A stretch of 64,000 nucleotides of DNA, taken from NCBI GenBank assembly GCA_964442735.1, contig CAYUAP010000009.1, forward strand, positions 1 through 64,000, in the 5' to 3' direction. Position 1 is the first letter of the stretch. Every line of letters begins with the position of its first letter. The notes under the pieces are model-generated. The model was not told the DNA's origin and did not search any database. It saw nothing but the letters and a program-made list of their open reading frames with translations. Of the stretch, positions 26,201 through 36,268 are shown one piece after another. The position numbers and the translations under genes were made by a program. The stretch is from JAUNBG01 sp964442735 (lineage in GTDB: Bacteria; Planctomycetota; Planctomycetia; Pirellulales; Thermoguttaceae).

Positions 26201-29200
26201 TTCCGGAACTGTTGTTTTGGATATTGCTCGTTACGACCGTGGTTTCTATGTAAATATTAATACCTATAATCAGCAAATTACCTTTAGCCTTGTTAAGACC
26301 GATGCCACGGATTCCGTCTATCTGGATGTTTCCAAGACACGAGATGCGTTAGAGACCGCGTTGGAAGGTTTGGACGAAGGTGCTAATTCGTTTTATGTTC
26401 GTACTGTGACGAGACAGGAACTGCTTGATTGGCAGGATACCGATTATGAAATATCCGGTGCGCTCGATGGTTATACCTATGGAACCGGAGCTGTGACGTA
26501 TACGGTTTATGAAATCGTTTTCCAGAATGAAGCCCATGACTCCCCCTATGTCATTAAAGTCAATAGTGACAGTAGTGAATTGAAACTGGATGGGGAAGAT
26601 GACGACAATAATTATTACTATCGTTATGGTGTGTTTTGTCAGCAGTATGGAAGTTATGGAACAGAACAGGGGAACGCCCATGTTGCCATGACCCCAAGTG
26701 GGAATGTCTCGGTCGTCTGGACACAGTCCTATATCGGATATAGTGCTTATTTCTCTGATACGTATGTCCCTGTCGGAAGTCCCACCTATGTTTATACCAG
26801 TCAGATCTATCTCCGTACCTATCGTGAATCCACCGATACCGCCGGTCCTACGGTTACTCAGGTTTCGCTTGCCGATGGTACTCGTATTGAAGAAGGGGAT
26901 TTCGTTAGTTCCACAATTAAAAATCTCGTGGTAACTTTCGATGAAAATCTGAAAACATCTCAGTTGTATAATACAACGAATGGTAAACTCCACTCGGTAG
27001 ATAATGTTGATAACTGGAGTATTCTTTGTGACGGCGTGGAATTGAGTAATTCCATTGAAAGTATCGTTTTCGGTTTGAGTTCGTCTCGTGATTTGGCGCA
27101 ACAGAGCACAAACAGTTCCGTCAGTAATGGTTTACTGTCTCTAGGTTCCAATAAATGGGAAGCCGTTATTACCTTTAAGGACGGATGCGAACTGACAACC
27201 GGTAATTATACCTTAATTGTCAAAAACTATATTCAGGATACAAGCAGTAATGCGCTTTATTCACAAGGTCTTAATGTTATCGGAAGTGATTTTACTCTGA
27301 ACTTCAGTGTGATTTCTCTTGATACGGTTTTGGCCTTCGATACTGCGGATGATCCCTACACCTCTTGGGCTGTAAATGAAACGGTCATCAGTGCAAACGA
27401 TGGAACCGATAATATTACACGTGAAGACATTATTATTTCTGAGGGGGAAACGGCTGAATCCATTTTCAATACTCCCAATACACCCAATTCGGTTGCTTCC
27501 GATGCCAATGGTAATTTTGTTGCCGTTTGGGAAAGTGAAAATGATGGTATTTATTATAAAGTCTATGCACAGCGTTACGCCTTCGACGCGACCGGGAAAC
27601 GTGTCCTAATCAACGAAGTACTGGTACAGGCTACAAAAGTCGATGGATGTAATACTACAGCACAACAGGCGTCTGTTGCCTTGGATGACCGTGGTACCTT
27701 TGTTATTGTTTGGGATCAATACAATACAGAGACCAAGAGTAGAGAAGTCTATGCTGCTCGATACGATCTTACCGGTACAATACAAGAGCTCAATGGTGTC
27801 AATGCCGCTATTCAAGTCAATATCGAAACAGATAATAACCAGCAAAATGCTAGTGTCGCGACCGATTCTGATGGTGATTTCGTCGTTGTTTGGGAAAGTT
27901 ATGGTCAGGATAGTTCTACCTCCTGGGGAATCTATGGACGCCGTTTTACCCCTGATGGTTATTCGTTCGGAAAAGGAAATTCCCAACAGACAGTTACCTT
28001 TGGCGGGACGATTCTTCCCGATACCTATGCCTATCAAATTGGATATACCTATATCGGATATGACGCAAACGGTGAAGCACATCGCCAAACATTGTGGACT
28101 GAATATATTCCTCTCTCCGTTACAACTGAAGCGAATAGAACCGCTATTGAAAATGCTCTTTATGCGTTGACCTATACTGGCGTAGAGTATCTGCCTGTAG
28201 GTAAATCTATTGGGGACGATGTTTTTGAACAGGGTGATCTTTCTATAACAAAAGTCGGTTCTGATCAAATTCTGGTTGAATTTGCCGGTAATTTCTCCAA
28301 TCAAACGGTGGAAATACTTCAATCGGCTACCTATTCAATTAAAGAAGATAAATCCTATTCACCCACTAGTCTGGTCTCCGTTAACATTGCTTCGACTTCG
28401 GTTGGTACATTCGGTACAGAATTCCTGATTAATGAAACAACTTCGAATCACCAACGTTATCCTTCCATTACCATGGACGCCGAGGGTAATTTCCTCGTTT
28501 CCTGGACCAGTTGGGGACAGGGGAACGATACCAGTTCTGAAACAAATATCTATGCCAAGAAGTTTGTCTCGAATCACTATTTGCGTTCTTCTTCTGGAAT
28601 AGAGCCGATTGAACTCTCCGGAGCTACAGGAAATCCGTATACGGAGTATATTATTTCTGGAGACGATATTACGAATCACGTTGTCGATACGGGTACAGGT
28701 TATGAAGGCGTCTGTTTGGTTACCTATAGTAACGGTACTACGTCATGGACAGGAACAGGTACACTATTAACAACGGGAAGTCATATTTTGACCGCCGCGC
28801 ACGTCGTTTGGGACACAACCACAATGTCTGCGGTTGATTCAATGTATCTAACGGTTACCTTTGAAACCGCCTATGGTATTTTTACCTATAAGGCGGAAAG
28901 TATCTATGTCTATCCCACTTATACCGGAACTCCGGCGACGGAAGTCGATTTGGCCGTTATTCAACTGACCTCCACGGTTAATTCCACAATTAAAGGCTTT
29001 GATATCTATCGTGATTCCGATGAAATCAGTCAAACCTTCTATAAAGTTGGTTATGGTTTGGCTGGTATGGGCGATGATGATGATACTGAAATTGCGCTAC
29101 GGGAGACCGGAATTAAGCATGGCGGTTATAATACATTTGATATCACCGGCGATGTTCTTGGGGCCGGATATAGTTCCGGTCAGTTGGTTTATGACTTCGA

Positions 29201-32200
29201 TGATGGAACCATCGCCAACGATTATATCGGTAATAATTTCGGAACGAACAGTGTTCGCCATTTAGGTTTGGGACTTGATAAAGAAATTTCGGCAGCGCAA
29301 GGCGATTCCGGGGGACCGGCTTTTATCAATGGAAAAATCGCCGGTGTTACCAGTTGGGGATCCGGTGACACGATTACTTTGACTGAATATGGTCCGCGTT
29401 TCGGTTCCTATTCGGCGGATGTGCGTGTTTCTACCTATGCCGACTGGATTGATGCCATTCTCGTTGGAGGTTTAGGATCAGAATTTCTGGTTAATGACGA
29501 TTATGAAACGGGAAATCAAATTTGGTCGGATGCCGCTATCGACTTTGATGGTAACTTTGTTGTTACTTGGACAAGTTATGGTCAGGATATGCACGGAGAC
29601 TCCCAGACCGGTATTACCTCGAAAGGTCTCGGTGGTATTTATGCAAAACGTTATATATCTGTCGGCGAAAATTACTATGCGGGCGAATCCTTCATGGTAA
29701 ACGATTATACTGAAAACGATCAGATTCATTCGAAAATCTCAATGTCTCGCAGTGGTGATTTTGTTATTACCTGGGAGAGCTTTAAAGATAGAGAAAATCT
29801 GGCTTCCGATGTTCCTTCCAGTTTCGGTGTTTATGCGAAACGTTATCTCAATACTCTTGATTACTATAATGAATTACTGGCATTGAATAATACGACGCTC
29901 GTTACTGATAATGATAATACAAGTACTACTGATGGTACCACAACAACACGTTTGGACAACTACTTCGATTATGTACTAATCACGGGAGCGCTCCCGACAA
30001 TTCCGGCGGGTTTGGAAGAAATTGCTATCAATGATAAAGGTTCCTTTGGTATTTATGGCCAATATGGATCCGAATTTATTGTCAATCAGACATTAGCTGG
30101 AGATCAGTTAGGTGTCAGTGTTGCCTTAAACAGTAATGGTGATATGATTTTTGTATGGACCGATACGGGTGTTCGTATTACCGATGAAAGTACAAGTCCC
30201 GCTATTCTCATACAAGGTTCCGAAGTTAAATATCGTACCATTACATTGGGTAGTGATACCAATCCACCCCATGTGACCCAAGTCAATGCCTATTATACTG
30301 TTTGGGAAAATGATGACACTGGAACTGCGCAGAAAATTGGAACGTATGAAATCTCGCTCCTTGATAATAACTATACCTTCCCGTTGGGGACAAGTCTGGA
30401 AAAATTGACCTACGAATTCAGTGAAGTTATGTTCACTTCGTTACTCAAGCAAATTTTACAGACAATAGATCCGGATAATTATTCCGATTCTTCCGCATAT
30501 TATGCGGATATGATCGCCGCACTCAATAAAACCTATGTCAGTACAGATGACCCGGATACCAATACAATTAACAGTATTCTTAATTCCGGTAACTGGACTC
30601 TGTTACGTGATGGTGTTACCTGTTTCACCTCGTTACTCGATAATATCACCTATGAAGCCGTAACTGATGATGCCGGGAATTTCATGGGAACCTATCGCCT
30701 GATTATTAACTTTAAGAAAAATGGTGATATTAGTGCTGTTCCAAGTGGAAATTATGTTTTGACGCTCAGTGACAAGGTTACCGATCTTTTTAAGAATAAA
30801 CTTGACGGTGATTATGATAATGTGGCCGGTGGATCTTTTTCCATTAGATTTACTATTCCTGCCACCTCTTCCAACGAAGTGCCTGGTGGTGAAACTGTTA
30901 CGCCTTCAGGGGATAACGATGGTAAAATTTACACTAATTCCATCTATGGTCACGATTATTCTGATGTTGCCTGTTATGAAACATCCGAAGGTAAAACCTT
31001 CCTGGTTGTTGCGACTCAGGAACAAATATTACCCTATGATGAAGATGCTAGTGCAGCGTTTCCGAATGCTACCAATGAAAAAATCAATGTACAGGGGACG
31101 ACAGAGCAATATCTGGTTCTGCGTCACATTGCATTCCGTATGTACAAGGAAAATGCAGATGGCTACATGATTTACAGTGGAAGTGAAATGACGGTCAATA
31201 TGACATCAACTCCAGGTCAGGCATTGCCTTCCATCGCTGTTGACGGTCAGGATAGTTATGTAATCAGTTGGACTGGTGTTGGAACAAATTCCAGTTATGG
31301 TGTCTTTTCCAGAGCTTGTGTTAATGGCATTTGGAGCGAAGAAACACCGATTAATAAATCGTCCAGTATTTGTTATGATTCAAAAGTCGTTATCAGTGGT
31401 AATTATGTATTTTATGTCTGGCGTGAAGCTAGTACAGATCGTAACTCCACTGGAGTTAAGCTGATGGGGTGCTTTAAATATCTGTCTGATATTTCCAAGG
31501 GAGGAACTCCATTTGTTATTGCCGATGAAGGACAATACGATGTTTACGATTTTGATGTCTCTACTGACGGGAATGGTGATTATGTTGTTGCCTGGTCTGC
31601 CTATGGAAAATCTACTGGAACGAAAGATGTGTATGCGAAAACCTTCACGATGGGTTCGCTTTCCTCTATTGCTGTTATTAAAGATCGTTATATGGTCAAT
31701 ACAACGGTTGAGAATGAACAATACAGTACTTCCGTTTCAATGGATTCTTTCGGTAATTATTATGTTACATGGACGGACTTCAGTACAAATTATTACCATA
31801 TTGCCGGACGGTCCTTCACCTTGTCCGGTGAATCCAGAAATTTTGTCGGAACAACTTCGGACGCTGTTATCAATACCAATATAAATAAAAACAGTTATGA
31901 TAGTGATGTTGGAGTTTCCCGTGATGGTGAAACCGTTGTCGTAACTTGGACGGCCTTTAATGATGAAGGTGTAAATTATAATCCCGATACGGGAGCGAAT
32001 CTTCGTGATAATGGTATTATTGCCCGTACGTTTAATGGGAGTGGAATAGCCATTTCCATCATTGACAGTGCGACCGATGGTGAATTTCTGGTTAACTCAA
32101 TAACCAATGGAGATCAACTTCGTTCTTCTGTTGCCGTATTTAACAAAGGAAATTCTCTTCGTCCATTTGTGATTACCTGGAGTACTCCTAATGTTATTCT

Positions 32201-33716
32201 CCAGGACAGTGATTTGGATACAACAACATTGACCTATAATGGAACTGATTACGATCTTTATCCCGGCCGTTTTGAAATCGCCTACAAATATTATCCGACA
32301 ACGGCAATGGCCACTGTTTCGACATCTACAACCACTACGAGTTTAAACTCAAATTCCACTCGACTGCGTTTTACGCTTAACGGTGTTGACAGTGATAGTT
32401 TAACTGGATATTATCGTCCAACTGTTGTTGCTCCCATTGCTGTTGCCATTAAAGAGGATACTAAAGAGGAAGATATTACGACCAAATTGACCGAAAACAA
32501 TACAAAAATGTACCTCTCTGGTTCTGTATTTGTCTTTAAGGCCGATGAAACACGTAATGGTTGGGTTATTCAGGTTGATGGCAAGTCGATTGCTGTTGCA
32601 GAGACTGTTACTGATATTGTATTCAATCAGACGACCACCGATTCCAGTTCTGTCATTCTGGAAGGAACAGATCAAAATGATTCCTTGTACTTTGATATCG
32701 CCAATAATCGGGTTGTTTTGAGTAATACGACAGGAACGGTCGATGCCTTTACTGTCACCGTCTATAACGCTCAAAATATTCAGGTCAATGGTCAGTCAGG
32801 AACCGATACAGTTACGGTTAAGACTTCGACTGGAAAAGATTCCATTAAATTGGATGTCAATTTAATCTCCATCCTGGCAAGTACCGGATTACAGGCTGAA
32901 ATTACTCAATTTGAAAATGCTGTTCTCAATACAGTTTCTTCGAATAATATTGTTGTTATGTCCGGTAGTACGAGCGAGAAGGAGAATAAATTCGAATTCA
33001 ATACATCGTATGCGCGACTTGCTGGTTCGTCCTTTACGTATACCGTTTATGGAAACGCGCAAATTTCTGCCTATGCGGCTGGTGATAATGATTTGGCTGT
33101 CTTGAACGAAGTGAAAAACTTCTATACGACTAATTTCGTTTCTCTGGCGACACTTGCCGGTTACAGTGTTATTTTGAATAACTTTAAGACTCTGGTGGCA
33201 AATGGTGCCTCGACTTCGAACGCAATTATCAACGGTTCTAAAGGGAACGATATATTGAGTGCCACTGTCTCTTCCACGAACTTCAACTATGCCAACAAGG
33301 CCAAGGTGATCCTGTCGTCCTTTACTACCACTACGGTTAATGGAAATGGAGGATCCGATTCGGCCTATTTGACGACATTGGCCTCCGGAAAGAATACATT
33401 TGTCGGAAAGGAAAAAACAAGTACACTGTCCAACGGTCGTTATTCTTTGACCTTGAATAAATTTACATCGACTATTTTGGACGGTAGTGCTTCTGCTTTC
33501 GATTATGCTACTCTTTACGATACCAATGGAAACGATCTTTTAAACGCTACGGAAAATGAAGTAAATTATTTTTCCGATGGACAGGAAATCTATCGTTTGC
33601 TGGCTTTCGAGCAGGTCACCGCGAAAAAAACCATTTTCCGTGGTAATACCGATTATACCAAGGAAGATGCTGTCGATTACCTCTTCGCGGATAATTGGAA
33701 TTATATTGAGGAATAA
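23274..33716 (+). CDS. Giant LEPR-XLL-type protein with embedded trypsin-like protease domain
   Basis: A protein of 3,480 residues counted from GTG 23274; ATG 23283 is an alternative. The N-terminus is basic and has no classical Sec signal, but residues 47-55 read PLEERLLLS, a variant of the LEPRxLLS motif found at the start of giant planctomycete surface or secreted proteins. The bulk consists of repeats of about 40-60 residues with the core GNFVVTWxSxGQD...IYAKRY, resembling beta-propeller or VCBS-like blades. Two Big/SbsA-like domains occur near 1190 (GPTVTQVSLADGTRIEEGD) and 2330 (PPHVTQVNAYYTVWEND). Residues of about 1810-2060 are a trypsin-like serine protease: LTAAHVV with His1843, EVDLAVIQL with Asp1892, and QGDSGGPAF with Ser2012. 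The C-terminal 450 residues have Gly/Asn/Asp-rich RTX-like remnants. It is probably exported or surface-attached; target and role are unknown. Confidence 0.88.
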   Translation: MEIMTSSLKSKMSLSKTSNRSRSELWKKLWRGKEVDTLERRHLQVDPLEERLLLSLSVATDSDILVNNEWQDIRGDISVASNESGDTVVTWCAADRLINPDYDSNDSTSSYYLLDSSGNYVTDLNIYARYLTDEVQRITLPDSLAPTGTSSVGGTFELLYSPAEVQRISFFTASNPNGISDSVMQGTIEIGLFSEGTRYWETYTYDETLTPKVNAANLQNLIRTKYGSEYANVVVTAYNEREFDITYYGQEGKNVVEIGIRNCSFSSGYQGGAVASTLQEATLITSYSSQNVSVGITVSSNPWTTAANIQKAFSQTLASGVYAPEGRLWYYDEGTHRYTFTSASAPLSSSSFKEIEVTVNPVIDAVTGKVSLTQFDITFTGNSGMTDQQSLLVNSAKERGSSVSLVQNYKYIGSQQNLTLVSTIKECSSVFRVNSPEPAEYLIDYYDEAGKPVYVYNADGDKILAGTGKTDQIKPQVAMDADGEFVIVWQSAVNDITNPTNTYDVYARRFAVQGIVSSTLYGNVVGFYTDGGIAQGTTSSTYVPQANEDPYLVDVSSVAQAQGVRPLAAEFQVNITSSYAQIDPAVACDIDGNFVVTWTNESQWGSYFSGIMARWFDKTGLAQTGEVTVATANNGTPRFSKSYVAMSKEGYSVILYLVGNDLYRSVFGTVTSTDNATPFISYQLVDDNSYGASVAFDSNSRYIISYTKETVANVSNCDYTDVFAVAYQIVKNVNETYTETVWKDTFQVTGQSSTSRGTVDLYNDLSVIDQGRISVGMDADGDTFFAYQGYGDDVQLSSYWYRYGAVSHTITDLSLSDFFTNDLVYFYRQMYDGSKISYQSKNEDLLGTTEELTALIQSGIVNYDNATYFTNGILYKALNYANGYYYSGIDVDTYIKACLVGAQTNFPNITDDQLARLNSVLEYYLRNLRGASNDILYSKFDNSLESATGVATGTVNNYRDGSNARYYIMVPTNHIDSGTVVLDIARYDRGFYVNINTYNQQITFSLVKTDATDSVYLDVSKTRDALETALEGLDEGANSFYVRTVTRQELLDWQDTDYEISGALDGYTYGTGAVTYTVYEIVFQNEAHDSPYVIKVNSDSSELKLDGEDDDNNYYYRYGVFCQQYGSYGTEQGNAHVAMTPSGNVSVVWTQSYIGYSAYFSDTYVPVGSPTYVYTSQIYLRTYRESTDTAGPTVTQVSLADGTRIEEGDFVSSTIKNLVVTFDENLKTSQLYNTTNGKLHSVDNVDNWSILCDGVELSNSIESIVFGLSSSRDLAQQSTNSSVSNGLLSLGSNKWEAVITFKDGCELTTGNYTLIVKNYIQDTSSNALYSQGLNVIGSDFTLNFSVISLDTVLAFDTADDPYTSWAVNETVISANDGTDNITREDIIISEGETAESIFNTPNTPNSVASDANGNFVAVWESENDGIYYKVYAQRYAFDATGKRVLINEVLVQATKVDGCNTTAQQASVALDDRGTFVIVWDQYNTETKSREVYAARYDLTGTIQELNGVNAAIQVNIETDNNQQNASVATDSDGDFVVVWESYGQDSSTSWGIYGRRFTPDGYSFGKGNSQQTVTFGGTILPDTYAYQIGYTYIGYDANGEAHRQTLWTEYIPLSVTTEANRTAIENALYALTYTGVEYLPVGKSIGDDVFEQGDLSITKVGSDQILVEFAGNFSNQTVEILQSATYSIKEDKSYSPTSLVSVNIASTSVGTFGTEFLINETTSNHQRYPSITMDAEGNFLVSWTSWGQGNDTSSETNIYAKKFVSNHYLRSSSGIEPIELSGATGNPYTEYIISGDDITNHVVDTGTGYEGVCLVTYSNGTTSWTGTGTLLTTGSHILTAAHVVWDTTTMSAVDSMYLTVTFETAYGIFTYKAESIYVYPTYTGTPATEVDLAVIQLTSTVNSTIKGFDIYRDSDEISQTFYKVGYGLAGMGDDDDTEIALRETGIKHGGYNTFDITGDVLGAGYSSGQLVYDFDDGTIANDYIGNNFGTNSVRHLGLGLDKEISAAQGDSGGPAFINGKIAGVTSWGSGDTITLTEYGPRFGSYSADVRVSTYADWIDAILVGGLGSEFLVNDDYETGNQIWSDAAIDFDGNFVVTWTSYGQDMHGDSQTGITSKGLGGIYAKRYISVGENYYAGESFMVNDYTENDQIHSKISMSRSGDFVITWESFKDRENLASDVPSSFGVYAKRYLNTLDYYNELLALNNTTLVTDNDNTSTTDGTTTTRLDNYFDYVLITGALPTIPAGLEEIAINDKGSFGIYGQYGSEFIVNQTLAGDQLGVSVALNSNGDMIFVWTDTGVRITDESTSPAILIQGSEVKYRTITLGSDTNPPHVTQVNAYYTVWENDDTGTAQKIGTYEISLLDNNYTFPLGTSLEKLTYEFSEVMFTSLLKQILQTIDPDNYSDSSAYYADMIAALNKTYVSTDDPDTNTINSILNSGNWTLLRDGVTCFTSLLDNITYEAVTDDAGNFMGTYRLIINFKKNGDISAVPSGNYVLTLSDKVTDLFKNKLDGDYDNVAGGSFSIRFTIPATSSNEVPGGETVTPSGDNDGKIYTNSIYGHDYSDVACYETSEGKTFLVVATQEQILPYDEDASAAFPNATNEKINVQGTTEQYLVLRHIAFRMYKENADGYMIYSGSEMTVNMTSTPGQALPSIAVDGQDSYVISWTGVGTNSSYGVFSRACVNGIWSEETPINKSSSICYDSKVVISGNYVFYVWREASTDRNSTGVKLMGCFKYLSDISKGGTPFVIADEGQYDVYDFDVSTDGNGDYVVAWSAYGKSTGTKDVYAKTFTMGSLSSIAVIKDRYMVNTTVENEQYSTSVSMDSFGNYYVTWTDFSTNYYHIAGRSFTLSGESRNFVGTTSDAVINTNINKNSYDSDVGVSRDGETVVVTWTAFNDEGVNYNPDTGANLRDNGIIARTFNGSGIAISIIDSATDGEFLVNSITNGDQLRSSVAVFNKGNSLRPFVITWSTPNVILQDSDLDTTTLTYNGTDYDLYPGRFEIAYKYYPTTAMATVSTSTTTTSLNSNSTRLRFTLNGVDSDSLTGYYRPTVVAPIAVAIKEDTKEEDITTKLTENNTKMYLSGSVFVFKADETRNGWVIQVDGKSIAVAETVTDIVFNQTTTDSSSVILEGTDQNDSLYFDIANNRVVLSNTTGTVDAFTVTVYNAQNIQVNGQSGTDTVTVKTSTGKDSIKLDVNLISILASTGLQAEITQFENAVLNTVSSNNIVVMSGSTSEKENKFEFNTSYARLAGSSFTYTVYGNAQISAYAAGDNDLAVLNEVKNFYTTNFVSLATLAGYSVILNNFKTLVANGASTSNAIINGSKGNDILSATVSSTNFNYANKAKVILSSFTTTTVNGNGGSDSAYLTTLASGKNTFVGKEKTSTLSNGRYSLTLNKFTSTILDGSASAFDYATLYDTNGNDLLNATENEVNYFSDGQEIYRLLAFEQVTAKKTIFRGNTDYTKEDAVDYLFADNWNYIEE

Positions 33717-33718
33717 TA

Positions 33719-34348
33719 ATGACGGAGGAAAACATACTTGTTGTTTCCACCGAATTATTTCATCGGTTAGGATATTTTCAGGGGTTTTCAAAGGATATTG
33801 AAAAATATCGTTCGATACTCTTGGCTCCTGAAAATGTCTCTTTTGGGTTGCGTTCCCAAATGGAAAATAATCCGGATTTTAAACAATTGATTCCCTATAT
33901 GATCTTCTGTTATACCGATAATGCGGGACAACTGTCTATTTTCACTTATATTCGTGGAAAAGGACAGGGAGAGGCGCGTTTGCATCAGAAAATGAGTATT
34001 GGTGTCGGTGGTCATTTAAATGATCACGATAAAAAGACGAATCAACAGAACACAAATACATTTCATGATCTCTATCATGAAGGAATGTTTCGTGAATTTC
34101 ATGAAGAAGTTCGTACTAACAGTCCCTATACAGAGTGTTGTGTTGGAATGATTAACGATGACTTGACCGAAGTGGGCAAGGTCCATTTAGGAATTGTTCA
34201 TCGTTTCGATTTGGTAAAGCCCGATTTAGTGGCCAACGAAAAGGATTTAATCGAATCCGGTTTTCGTCCGGTTGAAGAACTTCTGGCTTTACCGGAAGAT
34301 CGATTTGAATCCTGGACTTCCATTTCTCTAAAAGCTCTTTTCGCTTAA
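33719..34348 (+). CDS. Nudix-like hydrolase with split Nudix box
   Basis: A 209-residue protein. The second half has GVGGHLND followed after an insertion of about 25 residues by HEGMFREFHEEV, which matches the REUxEE core of the Nudix box. Members hydrolyse nucleoside diphosphates linked to another group, and this branch is often named just phosphoesterase. The insertion between the glycine part and the catalytic glutamates is larger than in the canonical motif. The ATG lies two bases after the TAA of the giant gene, with GAGGAATAATA before it, so the two are likely cotranscribed and perhaps coupled. The substrate is unknown. The downstream spacer begins with a GC hairpin. Confidence 0.75.
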   Translation: MTEENILVVSTELFHRLGYFQGFSKDIEKYRSILLAPENVSFGLRSQMENNPDFKQLIPYMIFCYTDNAGQLSIFTYIRGKGQGEARLHQKMSIGVGGHLNDHDKKTNQQNTNTFHDLYHEGMFREFHEEVRTNSPYTECCVGMINDDLTEVGKVHLGIVHRFDLVKPDLVANEKDLIESGFRPVEELLALPEDRFESWTSISLKALFA

Positions 34349-34357
34349 TCACCAAAT

Positions 34358-34372
34358 GCGGGCTTTGCCCGC
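34358..34372 (+). terminator. GC-rich hairpin after the Nudix-like gene
   Basis: Arms GCGGGC and GCCCGC with a three-base loop (TTT) lie ten bases after the stop codon. The following GTTATTAT is only weakly U-rich. The spacer to 34720 has no other feature. Confidence 0.45.
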
Positions 34373-34720
34373 GTTATTATCCAAAATGTATGCGAATATT
34401 ACAAGACCGTAGGAATGAAAATAGGTGGTGATTATCAATGATAAATAATAAATAATATTGTCTTGTTTGTATAGTTGTTTTGGTAACCATTCACGAACGA
34501 TTTTGGAACCATGGATATCACGGATAAACATAGATAGTCTGCCGTAAAATACAATATTTTACAATAACAAAAAAACATTTGTATCTATTATAAAAAATAA
34601 TTTTATCATAAAAAGTTTGTTTGCCAAAAAACTATTCGTGAAAATCAGTGTTATCTGTGATTTAACTTTATATCCATGAACGGTTACATTGTCTTGTTTG
34701 TATAGTTGTTTTGTTTGTAT

Positions 34721-34854
34721 ATACTCAAGGTTGTTATAAAAGTCTATTTTTCAAAACAGGCGAGACGCCTGTTTTGGAGGATACGGAAGAGACCTGTCTG
34801 CTGTCAGGCATGGCGTCCGCGCTCCCAGGAAATGCCGAATTTATAACGTCGTAC
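34721..34854 (+). repeat. Full copy of two-hairpin interspersed element
   Basis: It has the ATACTCAAGG box, then AAAGTCTATTTTTCAAAACAGG opening hairpin A (AAAACAGGCGAGACGCCTG), GGAGGATACGG, an altered hairpin B region with an insertion of about 20 bases, and the tail CCCAGGAAATGCCGAA ... AACGTCGTAC. It is closest to the copy at 131-281. It lies between two convergent genes. Confidence 0.75.
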
Positions 34855-34894
34855 CGTATAGTTGTCTTGTTTATCGGTAATCACAAGACTGTTT

Positions 34895-36268
34895 TCACGG
34901 TTTATTTTTCAGTTCTTCAAAACGTTTTTTCCATAGGGAATCGCCTTTTTCCGGCCATGTTAATAATATTAGTCGAACCATTTTTTGAGCACGTTCCTCT
35001 TCTCCCAACTGTCGATAGAGCTTGATAATGGCCTCCTTTGCCTGCCAACTTCGAACGTCAGTAACGTTTGTCCGTTTTACAACCTCGTTCCAGAAGTGAA
35101 TGGCGGTTTGCAAGGCCTCGACATCCTGCTCCCGACTTAAAATCAATGCCGTTTTATAGTATAAATTGATATCCTCCGGATTCTCTTTTAAAAGTGTCCC
35201 AAGAATGGTTAAGGCCTCCTGCTTTTTGTTCAGGAGAAGATTGGCATCCGATTCCAGTACACGTACCGTAGAACTTGAAAATATCGGATCCGCGGGCCAA
35301 GCTTGACGAAGATGTTCCAACTGTTGAAGATATTCGTTTGCATTGTCCCGAGACAATGTGTTTTCCAACTGATCCTTTTGAACGTTGGGAAATAGAAGAA
35401 TAAAGGCATCCTTGGACCGATTCTGTTCTAATAAAAGAATCGCAGTCTGAAATCGAAATAATTCGTATTTTTGTGATTTCTGGAAATGCTCGATCCATCG
35501 AATTCGATACTGTAAATAGTCCTCCAGAGATAGTTCGCCTGTCCGATGAAATACCAAGGCCTGTTCCAGACCTAAAGTTGCAAATTGTTCCGCTAACGGT
35601 TCTTCTGGATATTTAAGGCCCAGATCGAAAAAACGGTTCATTAGTTCCGTTTTTAAAGACTTCTCTTCCTGATCATTTGTTCCTTTAATTTGACGTAATT
35701 GAAGATCTGTTATACCAAGAGCTCGTCCTGACAACCGAAACGCTTCCTTCCGATTGTTCTGTATTAAAGCCTGTTCCGCTGCCTGATCATATAGACGAAT
35801 TGCTTCCTGAATATTACCGGATTTCCAGGCATTCTCCGCCAACGGTTCCAATTCCGCCGATATTTCCTTTTGCTGTCTCTGAATTGTAATGGTCAACTGT
35901 GAACGAAGTTTTTCATCTTTTATGACTTTTTTAACCGATTCAATCTTTTTTTCCAGATTTCTCTGTTGTACGGAAGACGACCGATACCACTGCTGACTAT
36001 AAATTTCCAGAAGAAGTACTGCGGTCGGATAGAGATATCGTTCCTCGTCAAGAAGGGCCTCCTGTTCCCGTTGAAAAAGTAATTCCCCTTTTGTTACAGC
36101 TATTTCAATAAAGCCACGCTGAAATACCCCCTGAACAAAAGTATATTCCAATTCGTAATTGTCTAATTTTTGGTACAATACATACGGCTCCTGCGCCGAC
36201 ACCAGTTCGATTAAACTCAATAGAATCAAACTTGTAAAAAGAAAAAAATATCGCATTTTAAATTTCAA
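34895..36268 (-). CDS. Secreted TPR-repeat protein
   Basis: A 457-residue protein with a Sec signal peptide (MRYFFLFTSLILLSLIELVSAQ). The rest is almost all helical with tetratricopeptide-like repeats, clearest at about 130-190 (AWKSGNIQEAIRLYDQAAEQAL, IQNNRKEAFRLSGRALG) and 340-450 (LLNKKQEALTILGTLLKENPED, NLYYKTALIL). TPR proteins act as scaffolds for protein assembly; here the location would be periplasmic. The start is uncertain: TTG at 36268 is ten bases from AAAAGGAG, while the ATG at 36256 is 22 bases away but gives the cleanest signal peptide. No partner is evident. Confidence 0.75.
   Translation of the reverse strand: MKFKMRYFFLFTSLILLSLIELVSAQEPYVLYQKLDNYELEYTFVQGVFQRGFIEIAVTKGELLFQREQEALLDEERYLYPTAVLLLEIYSQQWYRSSSVQQRNLEKKIESVKKVIKDEKLRSQLTITIQRQQKEISAELEPLAENAWKSGNIQEAIRLYDQAAEQALIQNNRKEAFRLSGRALGITDLQLRQIKGTNDQEEKSLKTELMNRFFDLGLKYPEEPLAEQFATLGLEQALVFHRTGELSLEDYLQYRIRWIEHFQKSQKYELFRFQTAILLLEQNRSKDAFILLFPNVQKDQLENTLSRDNANEYLQQLEHLRQAWPADPIFSSSTVRVLESDANLLLNKKQEALTILGTLLKENPEDINLYYKTALILSREQDVEALQTAIHFWNEVVKRTNVTDVRSWQAKEAIIKLYRQLGEEERAQKMVRLILLTWPEKGDSLWKKRFEELKNKP

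Noticed and set aside
24972..32774. Many minus-strand frames of 60-250 codons opposite the giant gene
   Set aside because: They have Ile/Arg/Asn-rich composition typical of antisense of this gene and show no domains or ribosome sites.
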